Below the pieces are notes generated by a model. It saw nothing but the letters and a program-made list of their open reading frames with translations. It had not been told where the DNA came from and did not search any database. Of a stretch of DNA of 58,289 nt, positions 28,201 through 35,064 are shown in pieces. Positions within the stretch are counted from its first letter, which is position 1. Each line of letters begins with the position of its first letter. Both the position numbers and the translations under genes were made by a program. Source of the DNA: an uncultured bacterium (GTDB taxonomy: Bacteria; Cyanobacteriota; Vampirovibrionia; Gastranaerophilales; Gastranaerophilaceae); assembly GCA_902801985.1 (NCBI GenBank), contig CADCKD010000011.1, forward strand, positions 1 to 58,289, given 5' to 3'.

Positions 28201-29702
28201 CAACCCAAGAAGGACTTGCAACAAATCCTGTATCAATTATATCAGATATCTACTTATCCCCGAATAAACTCAGCATAAAATCATTAAATTACAACCAAAC
28301 TCTTAAATCGCAAAATAATAAACAAACAACTCAAAATCAACTTATAGCTTCGGGAGATATCACCCTGCTTAAAGATAATGTCCTTGGATTTAACAATGTC
28401 AAATTAAAAACATCGGAACCGACAGATGCAAAAATATTTAATATAATTCTAAAAAAACCAACAATCAAACAAGGTATATTCACTTCTGCCCTGACAATAA
28501 ACGGAACATCAACGGCACCTAAAATTCTCGGTGATTTAAATATTTCAAGCGTAGATATCCCTGTATTTGACTCTACAATAAGAGATATAAATCTCGATTT
28601 TCAACCAGATTACATAAATCTCAAATCCAGAGGAACAATACTTACAAACGAAGTAAACTTACTGGCTAAAATTGTTAATAATCCAAATCCGCCTATAATT
28701 ATTGATGATTTAAAACTGCAAATGGATGTTCTCAATTTAAATACAATAATAGAGCGTTTCAATGATTTTGACATGGATAAACTCAGAAGGAAACAAACAG
28801 CATCTTCTGAGCAAAACATAACCCAAAATCAAGTAATCCTAAATAATGGCGAAATAAATGCAGATAAAATTTTAATTAAAAAAGCAAGTGCAACCAATTT
28901 TAAATCAGCACTGCATATGGACAAAGATCAAATATTCAGTATAGATAAATTTAAATTCAACCTTGCAAACGGAGAAGTAGAAGGCAAATTATCTACAGAC
29001 CTCAATAACATAGGACTTGAAGGTCAAATGAGTATAAAAGATGCAGATGCACAAATTATCAGTGAAAATTTCTTTGATATGCCCGGTCAAATGTACGGAC
29101 ACGTAACAGGTGATATGCAAATGTCTTGCAAAGGTTCAAACAGTATGGAATGCATAAACACCCTTAAAGGAGAAGGGCATTTCAATGTTATAGACGGAAG
29201 AATGCCAAAACTTGGATCTTTGGAATATTTGTTAAAAGCTACAAACCTTATTACAGGAGGAATTACAGGAGTTTCAATAAACGGAATTATTGATTTGATT
29301 ACACCTCTAAAATCAGGCCATTTTGACAACATCAAAGGAGACATCAAAGTTTCTAACGGTGTTGCAAACGATATTAACATCTATTCTAGCGGAAAAGAAC
29401 TCAATATGTATCTCACCGGCTCTTATAACATTTCTTCTCTTATTGCGGATATGGAGATTTACGGAAGTTTATCTAAAAACTTCTCAACCTTACTGGGATT
29501 TCTCGGGAACTTATCATTAAATAAACTATTCAACACAATTCCTGGGATAAATATCAATGAAATCAACCCTAAATCAACAAGCAATATATATAAAATTCCT
29601 AATTTTGATAAAAAAACCGTATTGCGTGTATTTAAAGCAGAAATCTACGGAGATATCAACGGCACAAACTACGTTAAAAGCTTCCGCTGGATAAAACATT
29701 AG
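25209..29702 (+). CDS. Giant AsmA-like/TamB-type envelope protein, 1497 aa
   Basis: One N-terminal membrane anchor (about 7-29: VILVTGILAALSCTYMWGIP) is followed by about 1450 residues of beta-strand repeats. The N-terminal AsmA part (PKLSMGSFPSVWVKSNKIEI) and the AsmA-like C-terminal domain (about 1330-1440: LKGEGHFNVIDGRMPKLGSL through GSYNISSLIADMEIYG) are recognisable. Members of this superfamily (TamB, YhdP, YdbH) form hydrophobic grooves bridging inner and outer membranes, probably for phospholipid transport. It stands alone and again implies an outer membrane. The sequence is Lys/Asn-rich throughout and no frameshift was seen. Which AsmA subgroup it belongs to is uncertain. Confidence 0.82.
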   Translation: MKTSKKVILVTGILAALSCTYMWGIPAAINLPKRTTDIEQKIYQKSGFDVKLGNPKLSMGSFPSVWVKSNKIEIINKDKSKALSIINPKVKLKLFPLLFKKIEISHIYADKEDANFILTKNKEFYLGDYPLKFEKKDNEFSIEKIRTNLGEYNLNLDDKLNNKQVSLNGKYLNNGEYLKNDKLELATEGIFTTDNKATDYFVDFDINLPLNKFNENKLNISAKINDFDLSSISDYIAILSKDRYKKLGGIINFDSGTQISKKSHKRVFSNLTTENLEIIGEDKPSSIIFPDKLSVKINFETINGGVDFKNTTINAKDVDLTINGKLTTSGKKIPAMDLTGEIKPSRIEQVAKLIPGLPDLLPEINLYKLKQYSPNGSGEGKLHFVGNGQRPEVFGQIKLRDIFVIKPIPNSPANAKADLTFNGKHMQLDIDVPVAPTANVTINGFVKIDGSKYSELKIKSSDYIQMAPAQEVIIPMHEIFKFKMGPVPIMKLSGLGTVDVFSAGKKVDPHLFGTFKFKNATASFNDIHNLVLHNGSGEILFQNTKIPFRTYTATINGKSTRIYGDCDVKGGLNVFAQTTGQNIPDMIKVINTSEDMKDVQKVVKPFTHPEGSADLLLNIYGNAKDIDKIEFNKDLFAKGTITLHNATTILKDTHLPLKNINGVVNFDKKSADYNLTGYIRESKIYVKGTANEPNMDLTAWSDKAAIADIIDMMHPNYQMPYKDEIGQINISFKGGYKGIADSDNLDYSKVIANGNIISNYHTQNPIKINSGTFKIHNGILQADGLKGLFNNNPFTLSFTGTEIYHNMKISDAKFNMNNFDLASVNEIKNQIPLPAEYKNIIDNITDIKGNIDINGHMKNGGIWTDTNLAGTSFTYKPTEAYINILSGKANMRGDTLYLGKINSKLSSMPLFIDGNISNIFKNPNANLYLAGKPTQMFFDRFFNNKSVYPIKVKGDVNFTSKIKGTLDKLFTHSELNIKENSSIYYMGATLSGAPSGETTQEGLATNPVSIISDIYLSPNKLSIKSLNYNQTLKSQNNKQTTQNQLIASGDITLLKDNVLGFNNVKLKTSEPTDAKIFNIILKKPTIKQGIFTSALTINGTSTAPKILGDLNISSVDIPVFDSTIRDINLDFQPDYINLKSRGTILTNEVNLLAKIVNNPNPPIIIDDLKLQMDVLNLNTIIERFNDFDMDKLRRKQTASSEQNITQNQVILNNGEINADKILIKKASATNFKSALHMDKDQIFSIDKFKFNLANGEVEGKLSTDLNNIGLEGQMSIKDADAQIISENFFDMPGQMYGHVTGDMQMSCKGSNSMECINTLKGEGHFNVIDGRMPKLGSLEYLLKATNLITGGITGVSINGIIDLITPLKSGHFDNIKGDIKVSNGVANDINIYSSGKELNMYLTGSYNISSLIADMEIYGSLSKNFSTLLGFLGNLSLNKLFNTIPGININEINPKSTSNIYKIPNFDKKTVLRVFKAEIYGDINGTNYVKSFRWIKH

Positions 29703-29714
29703 GAAAAAATCCAC

Positions 29715-29742
29715 TTGCCCCTATGTAAAAAAATTATATTAT
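29715..29742 (+). promoter_or_regulatory. Candidate promoter TTGCCC-N16-TATTAT
   Basis: The -35 TTGCCC (29715-29720) and -10 TATTAT (29737-29742) lie just past the AsmA-like gene. They are followed by a leader of about 80 nt, a 23-codon frame and a terminator. Confidence 0.4.
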
Positions 29743-29830
29743 TTATAGCAATTTTTTTATAAAAAATGTTTTTGAAAACATATAGTGGAGTGTTAGAAAT
29801 TTTTCATGCTAGGGAAAGGTAGGTATTATT

Positions 29831-29902
29831 GTGACAAGTATTCAACGAGTTTTACAAGATCGAATTAATAATCTTCCGGATCTTGCAAAATATGCTGGCT
29901 AA
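29831..29902 (+). CDS. Candidate micro-protein, 23 aa
   Basis: GTG start with AAAGGTAGG about 6 nt upstream; the product is VTSIQRVLQDRINNLPDLAK followed by YAG. A possible promoter lies about 90 nt upstream and an intrinsic terminator 34 nt downstream, so a discrete transcript is plausible. The coding claim rests only on this context. The remainder of the 285-bp gap holds nothing else I can name. Confidence 0.35.
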   Translation: MTSIQRVLQDRINNLPDLAKYAG

Positions 29903-29935
29903 TACAAAAAGATAAAGCATTTATAAAATGACAAC

Positions 29936-29970
29936 AAAAGCGGCTCCGAATTATCGAAACCGCTTTTTGT
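29936..29970. terminator. Intrinsic terminator between micro-ORF and rplA
   Basis: AAAAGCGG (29936-29943) pairs with CCGCTTTT (29960-29967) and is followed by T residues. The A-tract on the other side allows it to stop leftward transcription after rplA too. Confidence 0.75.
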
Positions 29971-29987
29971 TATTTTTTAAATTTGAA

Positions 29988-30710
29988 TTAAACCAATTCT
30001 TTTACTTCAGCTGCGAAAGTCTTTGGATCTAATTTGATTCCGGGACCCATTGTAGTTGACAAGTAAACTGATTTAACAAAAGTACCTTTTGCAGAAGATG
30101 GTTTTGATTTCAAAACTGCATCAGCTAATGTTGCATAGTTTTTAATCAAATCTTCTTGAGCAAATTGAACTTTTCCAATCGGACAGTGAATCATACCCTG
30201 TTTATCAGCTCTGTATTCAACTTTACCTGCTTTAGCATCTTTAACAGCTTTAGCAATATCCATTGTTACAGTACCTGTTTTAGGGTTTGGCATCAAGCCT
30301 TTAGGTCCCAATACACGACCCAACTTACCTAACATACCCATACAGTCAGGAGTTGCAATCAATGTATCAAATTCGAACCATCCGCCTGCAATTTTATCAA
30401 CGATTTCCTCAGAACCAGCAAAATCTGCTCCTGCTTCAGTTGCTTCAGAAACTTTAGCACCTTTAGCAATAACGCAAACTCTGACAGTCTTACCCAAACC
30501 TGCAGGTAAAACTACCGTAGATCTGATTTGTTGATCTGCTTGACGAACGTCAATACCTAACCTCATGTGGCATTCAACTGTTTCATTGAATTTTGAAACT
30601 TCTTTTGAAATTTCTTGTAATTTTTTTATCGCATCAACTGCTGTTGCAGGTTGGTTAAACCCTTCAAGCATTTCGCGTGTTTTTTGTTGTTTTTTTGTTA
30701 ATTTTGACAT
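29988..30710 (-). CDS. rplA: 50S ribosomal protein L1
   Basis: A 240-aa L1 protein of the large-subunit L1 stalk. Visible motifs are [54 protein letters not shown] and [17 protein letters not shown]. It follows rplK with a 165-nt gap filled by an inverted-repeat element. L10 and L7/L12 genes do not follow; a terminator does. L1 usually represses its own L11-L1 mRNA by binding the leader (family knowledge). Confidence 0.97.
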   Translation of the reverse strand: MSKLTKKQQKTREMLEGFNQPATAVDAIKKLQEISKEVSKFNETVECHMRLGIDVRQADQQIRSTVVLPAGLGKTVRVCVIAKGAKVSEATEAGADFAGSEEIVDKIAGGWFEFDTLIATPDCMGMLGKLGRVLGPKGLMPNPKTGTVTMDIAKAVKDAKAGKVEYRADKQGMIHCPIGKVQFAQEDLIKNYATLADAVLKSKPSSAKGTFVKSVYLSTTMGPGIKLDPKTFAAEVKELV

Positions 30711-30772
30711 TTTAATTTTCCTTTCGTGGTGTTAACGGACTATCTATATCCTTCCATTCTGTTTTACTTTTA

Positions 30773-30863
30773 AATGTCATGCCGAATTTATTTCGGCATC
30801 TCCTTATAATACATATTCAATAATGTTCTATGTGAGATCCTGAAACAAGTTCAGGATGACATT
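30773..30863. repeat. 91-bp inverted-repeat element between rplK and rplA
   Basis: Left arm 30773-30802 (AATGTCATGCCGAATTTATT then TCGGCATCTC) and right arm 30834-30863 (GAGATCCTGAAACAAGTTCA then GGATGACATT) are imperfect inverted repeats of each other. Each also contains its own small hairpin (TGCCGAA/TTCGGCA; ATCCTGAA/TTCAGGAT). One arm of the same family lies inside nadB at 6634-6663. It resembles non-autonomous palindromic (MITE/REP-like) units. Confidence 0.8.
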
Positions 30864-30875
30864 ATTGATTTTGTA

Positions 30876-31304
30876 CTAATCTTCTTTAACTGTAACGCCC
30901 ATTGCTCTGCAAGAACCTGCAATCATTTTAACTGCAGCATCCATTGTTGTAGCATTCAAGTCGTTCATTTTAATTTTAGCAATTTCCTCAAGTTGTGCTC
31001 TTGTGATTTCAGCAACTTTGTCCTTGTTTGGAGCTGATGAACCCTTTGGAATATTAAGAGCTTTTTTAATCAAAACAGGAGCCGGTGGTGATTTCAAAAC
31101 AAAAGTGAAACTTCTGTCTTCGTAAACATCAATAATAACAGGAATAATATAACCTGCTTTATCTTGAGTTTTAGCATTGAATTGCTTACAAAAATCCATG
31201 ATGTTAACACCATGTTGACCCAAAGCTGGACCAACCGGAGGTGATGGATTTGCTTTTCCGGCTTCGATTTGAAGCTTGATTTTTCCTACTACTTTTTTTG
31301 CCAT
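30876..31304 (-). CDS. rplK: 50S ribosomal protein L11
   Basis: A 142-aa L11 of the GTPase-associated centre. Motifs: [56 protein letters not shown] and the C-terminal GSCRAMGV. The start at 31304 has CAAAAGGAGAAAAAA upstream; a longer frame from 31352 would add 16 unlikely residues. It lies between nusG and rplA in the classical order, but separated from nusG by a 9-nt-unit repeat element. Confidence 0.97.
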   Translation of the reverse strand: MAKKVVGKIKLQIEAGKANPSPPVGPALGQHGVNIMDFCKQFNAKTQDKAGYIIPVIIDVYEDRSFTFVLKSPPAPVLIKKALNIPKGSSAPNKDKVAEITRAQLEEIAKIKMNDLNATTMDAAVKMIAGSCRAMGVTVKED

Positions 31305-31371
31305 TTTTTTCTCCTTTTGTGGTAATAACGAAATGTTTAACACTTCTTCCACAGTTTTGTGTGTGTACCTT

Positions 31372-31516
31372 AAGGTTTGATAGGTTTGATAAGTTAGTTA
31401 AGTTTGATTAGTTCATATCAGTCATTTAGTTTTTAATAATTGCCCGGCTATTAAGCGATTTTAAATTCCCGTAAAGAACTTATTCTACTTATCTTACTTA
31501 TCCTACATGCCAAACT
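31372..31516. repeat. 9-nt-unit repeat element, locus 6, between nusG and rplK
   Basis: A reverse arm at 31372-31415 (GGTTTGATAGGTTTGATAAG...) and a forward arm at 31470-31516 (GTAAAGAACTTATTCTACTT, then TCTTACTTATCCTAC) are separated by about 55 nt. Flanks AAATTCCCGTAA-GAACTTAT and TTTATTATAATTTATT are shared with loci 2 and 1. The right end runs up to the nusG stop codon. Confidence 0.75.
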
Positions 31517-31519
31517 TTA

Positions 31520-32137
31520 TTATAATTTATTTATTTGGTTATATTCCAATTCAACAGGCGTTTCACGGCCAAAGATTGAAACATTTGCACGAATCTTAGA
31601 TTTGTCAGGGTAAACTTCAATGATATCTGCATCAAAGTCTGCAAATGGTCCTGATACAATTCTAATTTTATCGCCAACTTTAACATCAAGTTCAACTTTT
31701 TCAACTTGAGATGATGTTCTGTGTAATATTCTTTTGATTTCGCTTTCACGAACAGGTATAGGCTTTTTAACAGAACCGACAAATTTAGAAACACCGGAAG
31801 TGTGTCTAACAACGTACCAGCTGTCTTCGTCCATAATCATTTCAACAAGTACATAGCCAGGGAATATTTTTTCTTCTTTTTCTTGTTTTTTCCCACCCTT
31901 TACTTGTACAACAGTTTTTTGAGGGACTTCGACTCTAAAAATCTTATCACCCATATTCATGTATTCGATACGTTTTTCAAGGTTGACTTTAACCTTGTTT
32001 TCATACCCTGAATAAGTATGAACAATGTACCATCTTTTTTGACTTTTTTTAGATTCTTTTTCTTCAGCTTCCATTGCTTTTTCTTGAGCAATATCTTCGT
32101 TTAGCTGTTCTTCCATTGTTTTTTCTCTTTTTGCCAT
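31520..32137 (-). CDS. nusG: Transcription termination/antitermination protein NusG
   Basis: A 205-aa NusG that links RNA polymerase to Rho or to the ribosome. A charged 32-residue extension precedes the NGN domain (about 35-145: RWYIVHTYSGYENKVKVNLE, FPGYVLVEMIMDEDSWYVVR, GVSKFVG). The KOW domain follows (about 150-205: VGDKIRIVSGPFADFDADII). secE lies immediately upstream. The stop codon abuts repeat locus 6. Confidence 0.97.
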   Translation of the reverse strand: MAKREKTMEEQLNEDIAQEKAMEAEEKESKKSQKRWYIVHTYSGYENKVKVNLEKRIEYMNMGDKIFRVEVPQKTVVQVKGGKKQEKEEKIFPGYVLVEMIMDEDSWYVVRHTSGVSKFVGSVKKPIPVRESEIKRILHRTSSQVEKVELDVKVGDKIRIVSGPFADFDADIIEVYPDKSKIRANVSIFGRETPVELEYNQINKL

Positions 32138-32168
32138 AAGCCACCTTTATATAAATTTTGGTAAAACC

Positions 32169-32360
32169 TTACTTTATCAGACTCAAAAGTCCTTTGAACA
32201 ACAAATCCATAACATAAATTGCAACCGTAAACACGAATACAATAACAATAACAGAGATTGTTTCGCCAACAACTTGATTTTTATCAGGCCAGCTTACTCT
32301 GCCCCACTCAGCTTTTACGCCTTTAAAGTATGTTTTAATAGATTCTAATGTGTTATTCAT
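32169..32360 (-). CDS. secE: Preprotein translocase subunit SecE
   Basis: A 63-aa single-span SecE of the SecYEG channel. The family motif VKAEWGRVSWPDKNQVVGET is at about residues 15-34, followed by one membrane helix (about 36-57). It lies 31 bp before nusG and just after tRNA-Trp, the classical order. Confidence 0.95.
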   Translation of the reverse strand: MNNTLESIKTYFKGVKAEWGRVSWPDKNQVVGETISVIVIVFVFTVAIYVMDLLFKGLLSLIK

Positions 32361-32388
32361 TATTTTATTCCTTTACTTTTTAGTAAAT

Positions 32389-32461
32389 CGCGCCCTGAAG
32401 GACTCGAACCCTCGACATCCGGTTTTGGAGACCGACGTTCTACCAACTGAACTAAGGACGC
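32389..32461 (-). tRNA. trnW: tRNA-Trp (anticodon CCA)
   Basis: On the minus strand the acceptor arms GCGTCCT and AGGGCGC pair (with one G-U), followed by discriminator G; CCA is not encoded. The anticodon stem CGGT/ACCG encloses loop CTCCAAA with anticodon CCA, and the T arm contains GGTTCGAGTCC. It lies between rpmG and secE and is probably processed from their common transcript. Confidence 0.95.
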
Positions 32462-32478
32462 AAATGTCGCAGATTGGC

Positions 32479-32582
32479 AAGTTTATAAGTTTGATAGGTT
32501 TGATAAGTAATTTTCAGTTTTTTATCTTTGACTTATAAAAACTTCCTACTTATCTAACCTATCCTACTTATCCTACTTACTT
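32479..32582. repeat. 9-nt-unit repeat element, locus 7, between rpmG and tRNA-Trp
   Basis: Reverse arm 32479-32510 and forward arm about 32550-32582 are inverted repeats: ACTTATC-AACCTATC--ACTTAT matches at 21 of 24 positions. The resulting hairpin would lie between the rpmG coding region and the tRNA. The forward arm includes the rpmG stop codon. Confidence 0.8.
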
Positions 32583-32744
32583 AGTTTCCTTATGTACAGT
32601 ATGTTTTTTGCACTTAGGACAATATTTATTCAACTCCATTCTTTCTTTTAGAGTCTTTTTGTTTTTTGTTGTAGTGTAGTTTCTTTCTTTGCAATCTTCG
32701 CATGCAAGAACTACCATTTTGTCATTTTTTCCTTTGATACCCAT
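32577..32744 (-). CDS. rpmG: 50S ribosomal protein L33
   Basis: A 55-aa L33 with two Cys pairs for zinc: [11 protein letters not shown] at about 13-23 and [14 protein letters not shown] at the end. Start ATG at 32744 after AAAGGAAATAAAAC. It opens the rpmG-tRNATrp-secE-nusG-rplK-rplA block. The last codons and the TAA stop lie in the beginning of a repeat array, so the array borders or has overwritten the 3' end. Confidence 0.93.
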   Translation of the reverse strand: MGIKGKNDKMVVLACEDCKERNYTTTKNKKTLKERMELNKYCPKCKKHTVHKETK

Positions 32745-32888
32745 TGTTTTATTTCCTTTATATTACTAATTATTTGCTATTTAAAAAGAATGTGATTAAC
32801 ACATTCTTTCGGCTTATACCATAATTTTATATTAAACAAAATAAATTGCAAACAAAATGTTAAAAAATACTACATTTTTGACAAAAAA

Positions 32889-32916
32889 AAGACCTCGGAA
32901 AACCGAAGTCTTTTTT
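32889..32916. terminator. Intrinsic terminator
   Basis: AAGACCTCGG, loop AAAA, CCGAAGTCTTTTTT, with A-tracts on the left for the leftward direction. It ends the leftward coaD cluster (last gene stops at 32932). Confidence 0.8.
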
Positions 32917-32931
32917 GTATTAAAGAATCAA

Positions 32932-33519
32932 CTAAGAACGATCACTTGATGAAGCAGTTGTTGCGTATCTGCCTGCACCTTCATTTCTAATCTGTTCCAT
33001 ATAAATTTGACCGTTTTTAACAACTTGTTGTAACTGAGTCAAATTACCTTCCAAACTTGTCAAAACTTGTTGCGCATAAAGTTCAGCGCCTTCACGAATT
33101 TTCATAGCTTCTTCTGTTGCTTGCATTCTGATTTGTTCAGAATCCTGAAGGGCAACATGTTTAATATTTTCGCAGTCAGAAACAACTTCGTTTTTAATTC
33201 TTATTCCTTCACGTTCAATAGCTTTAATCTGATCAGATTCAGACAACATTCTGTCTGCTTCTGCTTGAGCATCTTGAACAATTTTAACAGCTTTTTGTTG
33301 AGCTTCATTTTGAAGTTCTTCTTTGCGTTTTAAAAATATTCTTGCTTCTTGAACTTCCGGAGGAAGTGCTGCATAAATTCTGTCAATTAAAGTTATAACT
33401 TCCGTTTTGTTGATAACTGCAAACTTAGAAATAGAAAAACCGTCTTCTATTGTCATCTCTAGCAATTTTAGTAAATCATAAACCCCATTTGGGTGATCAT
33501 ATGCTCCATTTTGCGGCAT
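32932..33519 (-). CDS. Coiled-coil protein of the coaD cluster (V-ATPase subunit H/E-like), 195 aa
   Basis: The N-terminal domain (about 1-65) contains the motif INKTEVITLIDRIYAALPPE, then VQEAR. A long Ala/Glu/Gln-rich coiled coil follows (about 65-175: QNEAQQKAVKIVQDAQAEAD). This layout matches the 'ATPase-like' proteins often found near coaD in Firmicutes, which resemble F/V-ATPase stalk subunits but have no ATPase function shown. It is cytoplasmic, with no signal peptide. The neighbouring 126-aa gene carries the same N-terminal motif. A scaffold role is possible. Confidence 0.75.
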   Translation of the reverse strand: MPQNGAYDHPNGVYDLLKLLEMTIEDGFSISKFAVINKTEVITLIDRIYAALPPEVQEARIFLKRKEELQNEAQQKAVKIVQDAQAEADRMLSESDQIKAIEREGIRIKNEVVSDCENIKHVALQDSEQIRMQATEEAMKIREGAELYAQQVLTSLEGNLTQLQQVVKNGQIYMEQIRNEGAGRYATTASSSDRS

Positions 33520-33684
33520 GCTTAATACCCCTTATCCCTTTCAATTTTATACTAATAACATATTAAATAAACTGATAATAATTGTCAAATTATTTTATAG
33601 GGCGATTATTACATAATTTAACATGATTATTTAAGAAATAATTAAGTATAAAATTTCCGATTTTATCTTGTCATAACAGATTTA

Positions 33685-34065
33685 CTATTTATCAATTTTT
33701 TTTGCCTGAAAAATTTCTTTCGGCATATTTTCTATAACTTTATTTATAAGCTCTTTTGCTTTTGCAGAGGACACAATCGACAAATTCATAACTTCAAAAC
33801 CTTTATCAAAAAGTACAGCCAAATTTTTTATACAGCCATAAAGATCTGTACTTTTAGAATCCTTATGTTCAGGATTTATATCATTATTTTTTAGGTACTC
33901 ACGTGCTCTTTGCACATCAACAGGTAAAGAGGCATACAATTCATCAATAATTTTTTCAACTCCACGCTTGTTGATTGCAACATATCCCTTGAATATTGGA
34001 AGTGAATAGCTCGAATTCACACAGTTTTCAAGTTCCTTAATATACTCCAGCGATTTAAAAAACAT
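33685..34065 (-). CDS. Paralogue of the 195-aa protein's N-terminal domain, 126 aa
   Basis: Two copies of one motif are visible: INKRGVEKIIDELYASLPVD (then VQRAREYLK) at about 32-60, and VSSAKAKELINKVIENMPKE (then IFQAKKI) at about 97-123. They match the INKTEVITLIDRIYAALPPE region of the next gene, so the family's N-terminal module is duplicated here without the coiled coil. It begins 7 bp after coaD and belongs to its transcript. No function is assigned. Confidence 0.7.
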   Translation of the reverse strand: MFFKSLEYIKELENCVNSSYSLPIFKGYVAINKRGVEKIIDELYASLPVDVQRAREYLKNNDINPEHKDSKSTDLYGCIKNLAVLFDKGFEVMNLSIVSSAKAKELINKVIENMPKEIFQAKKIDK

Positions 34066-34071
34066 AAAAAC

Positions 34072-34545
34072 CTACTTTCTGCTTGTTAAATAATTATAAA
34101 CAGGTTCCGGCACAAACTTTGATATATCACCGCCATTTGCAAGAATCTCTTTTATAGTAGAAGATGAAATAAAGTTATATTCGGGTTTTGTAGTTAAAAA
34201 TACTGTTTTTATTTCATCACACAAAGCACTGTTAGTTTGAGATAATTGCATTTCGAACTCAAAATCAGAAACCGCACGAAGTCCGCGAATCAAAACAGTG
34301 GCACCCATTTTTTTTGCATATTCAATAGTTAAACCCTCAAAAGAATCCGCTTCGACATTGGGAATATCATCTATACTTTCTCTTATAAGCCTAACTCTTT
34401 CTTCAACATTCAAAAAACCGTTTTTAGCACCATTATGCGCCACTGCAATAATAACTTTGTCAAAAATCCCTGCCGCATTCTTTAAAATATCAAGATGACC
34501 ATATGTTATAGGATCAAAACTTCCCGGATATATAGCAATTTTCAT
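34072..34545 (-). CDS. coaD: Phosphopantetheine adenylyltransferase
   Basis: A 157-aa nucleotidyltransferase that makes dephospho-CoA from 4'-phosphopantetheine and ATP. The (T/H)xGH motif lies in YPGSFDPITYGHLDIL at residues 6-21, and ISSSTIKEI near residue 125-133 is the second ATP motif. VLIRGLRAVSDFEFEMQLSQ is the usual central segment. Start ATG follows AAAAGGAGCTAAAATTT. Heads a three-gene leftward cluster. Confidence 0.96.
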   Translation of the reverse strand: MKIAIYPGSFDPITYGHLDILKNAAGIFDKVIIAVAHNGAKNGFLNVEERVRLIRESIDDIPNVEADSFEGLTIEYAKKMGATVLIRGLRAVSDFEFEMQLSQTNSALCDEIKTVFLTTKPEYNFISSSTIKEILANGGDISKFVPEPVYNYLTSRK

Positions 34546-34602
34546 AAATTTTAGCTCCTTTTACAAAGATTATAACATAAACGCAGTACGAAGTTAAGAT
34601 TA

Positions 34603-34794
34603 ACCATTGATAACAACATTTACCCCCACACGCAAACATGATGGAAACTCCACGCAACCATTGGTAACAACATTTACCCCACACACGCAAACATGATGAA
34701 AACTCCACGCAACCATTAGTAACAACATTTACCCCCAACACACATACATGATGAAACACCACGCAACCATTAGTAACAACATTTACCCCCCCCC
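34603..34794. repeat. 54-55-bp tandem repeat array, four copies
   Basis: Units begin at 34603, 34657, 34712 and 34766 (last one truncated). The core is ACCATT-GTAACAACATTTAC followed by CCCC, then ACACGCAAACATGATG and ACTCCACGCA. Both halves of the unit are conserved, so there are no spacers and it is not a CRISPR. The same unit occurs twice at 12236-12320. Any frame across it is just translated repeat. Confidence 0.85.
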
Positions 34795-34802
34795 AAAAAA
34801 AA

Positions 34803-34821
34803 AGCTTCTAAAAAAGAAGCT
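34803..34821 (-). terminator. Terminator-like hairpin reading leftward
   Basis: AGCTTCT and AGAAGCT pair; on the minus strand a run of nine T follows. No protein gene lies upstream on that strand before 35064, so it may end a short RNA. The remainder of 34822-35064 contains a TATAAT at 35010-35015 that fits the rubrerythrin gene to the right; nothing else is clear. Confidence 0.55.
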
Positions 34822-35064
34822 CCCTTGGAATCTGTTACAATTCCTCGTGTAAAAGGTTAGTAGGTAGAAAGTAGAAGGTAGTAGTTTATATATCCTTTAT
34901 ATATAGATAAAGTATTTTTTATATAAAAAATTGCGTTTAATAATTTTACTCTTTACAAAAATTAACAATTAAGAAAAAAACAACACTGGGGGAATTTATA
35001 TTTTTTTGGTATAATGATATTTGTAAGATAGGGTTATATATTTTTAATAGAAAGGTGGTTAGAA

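Noticed and set aside
34514-34762. 82-codon leftward frame with repeated CCYQWL and CVLGVNVV segments
   Set aside because: It is the 54-bp tandem repeat read as protein, overlapping the start of coaD; no ribosome binding site.
34603-34794. CRISPR array
   Set aside because: The period is 54-55 bp but the whole unit is conserved, with no variable spacers and no cas genes nearby.
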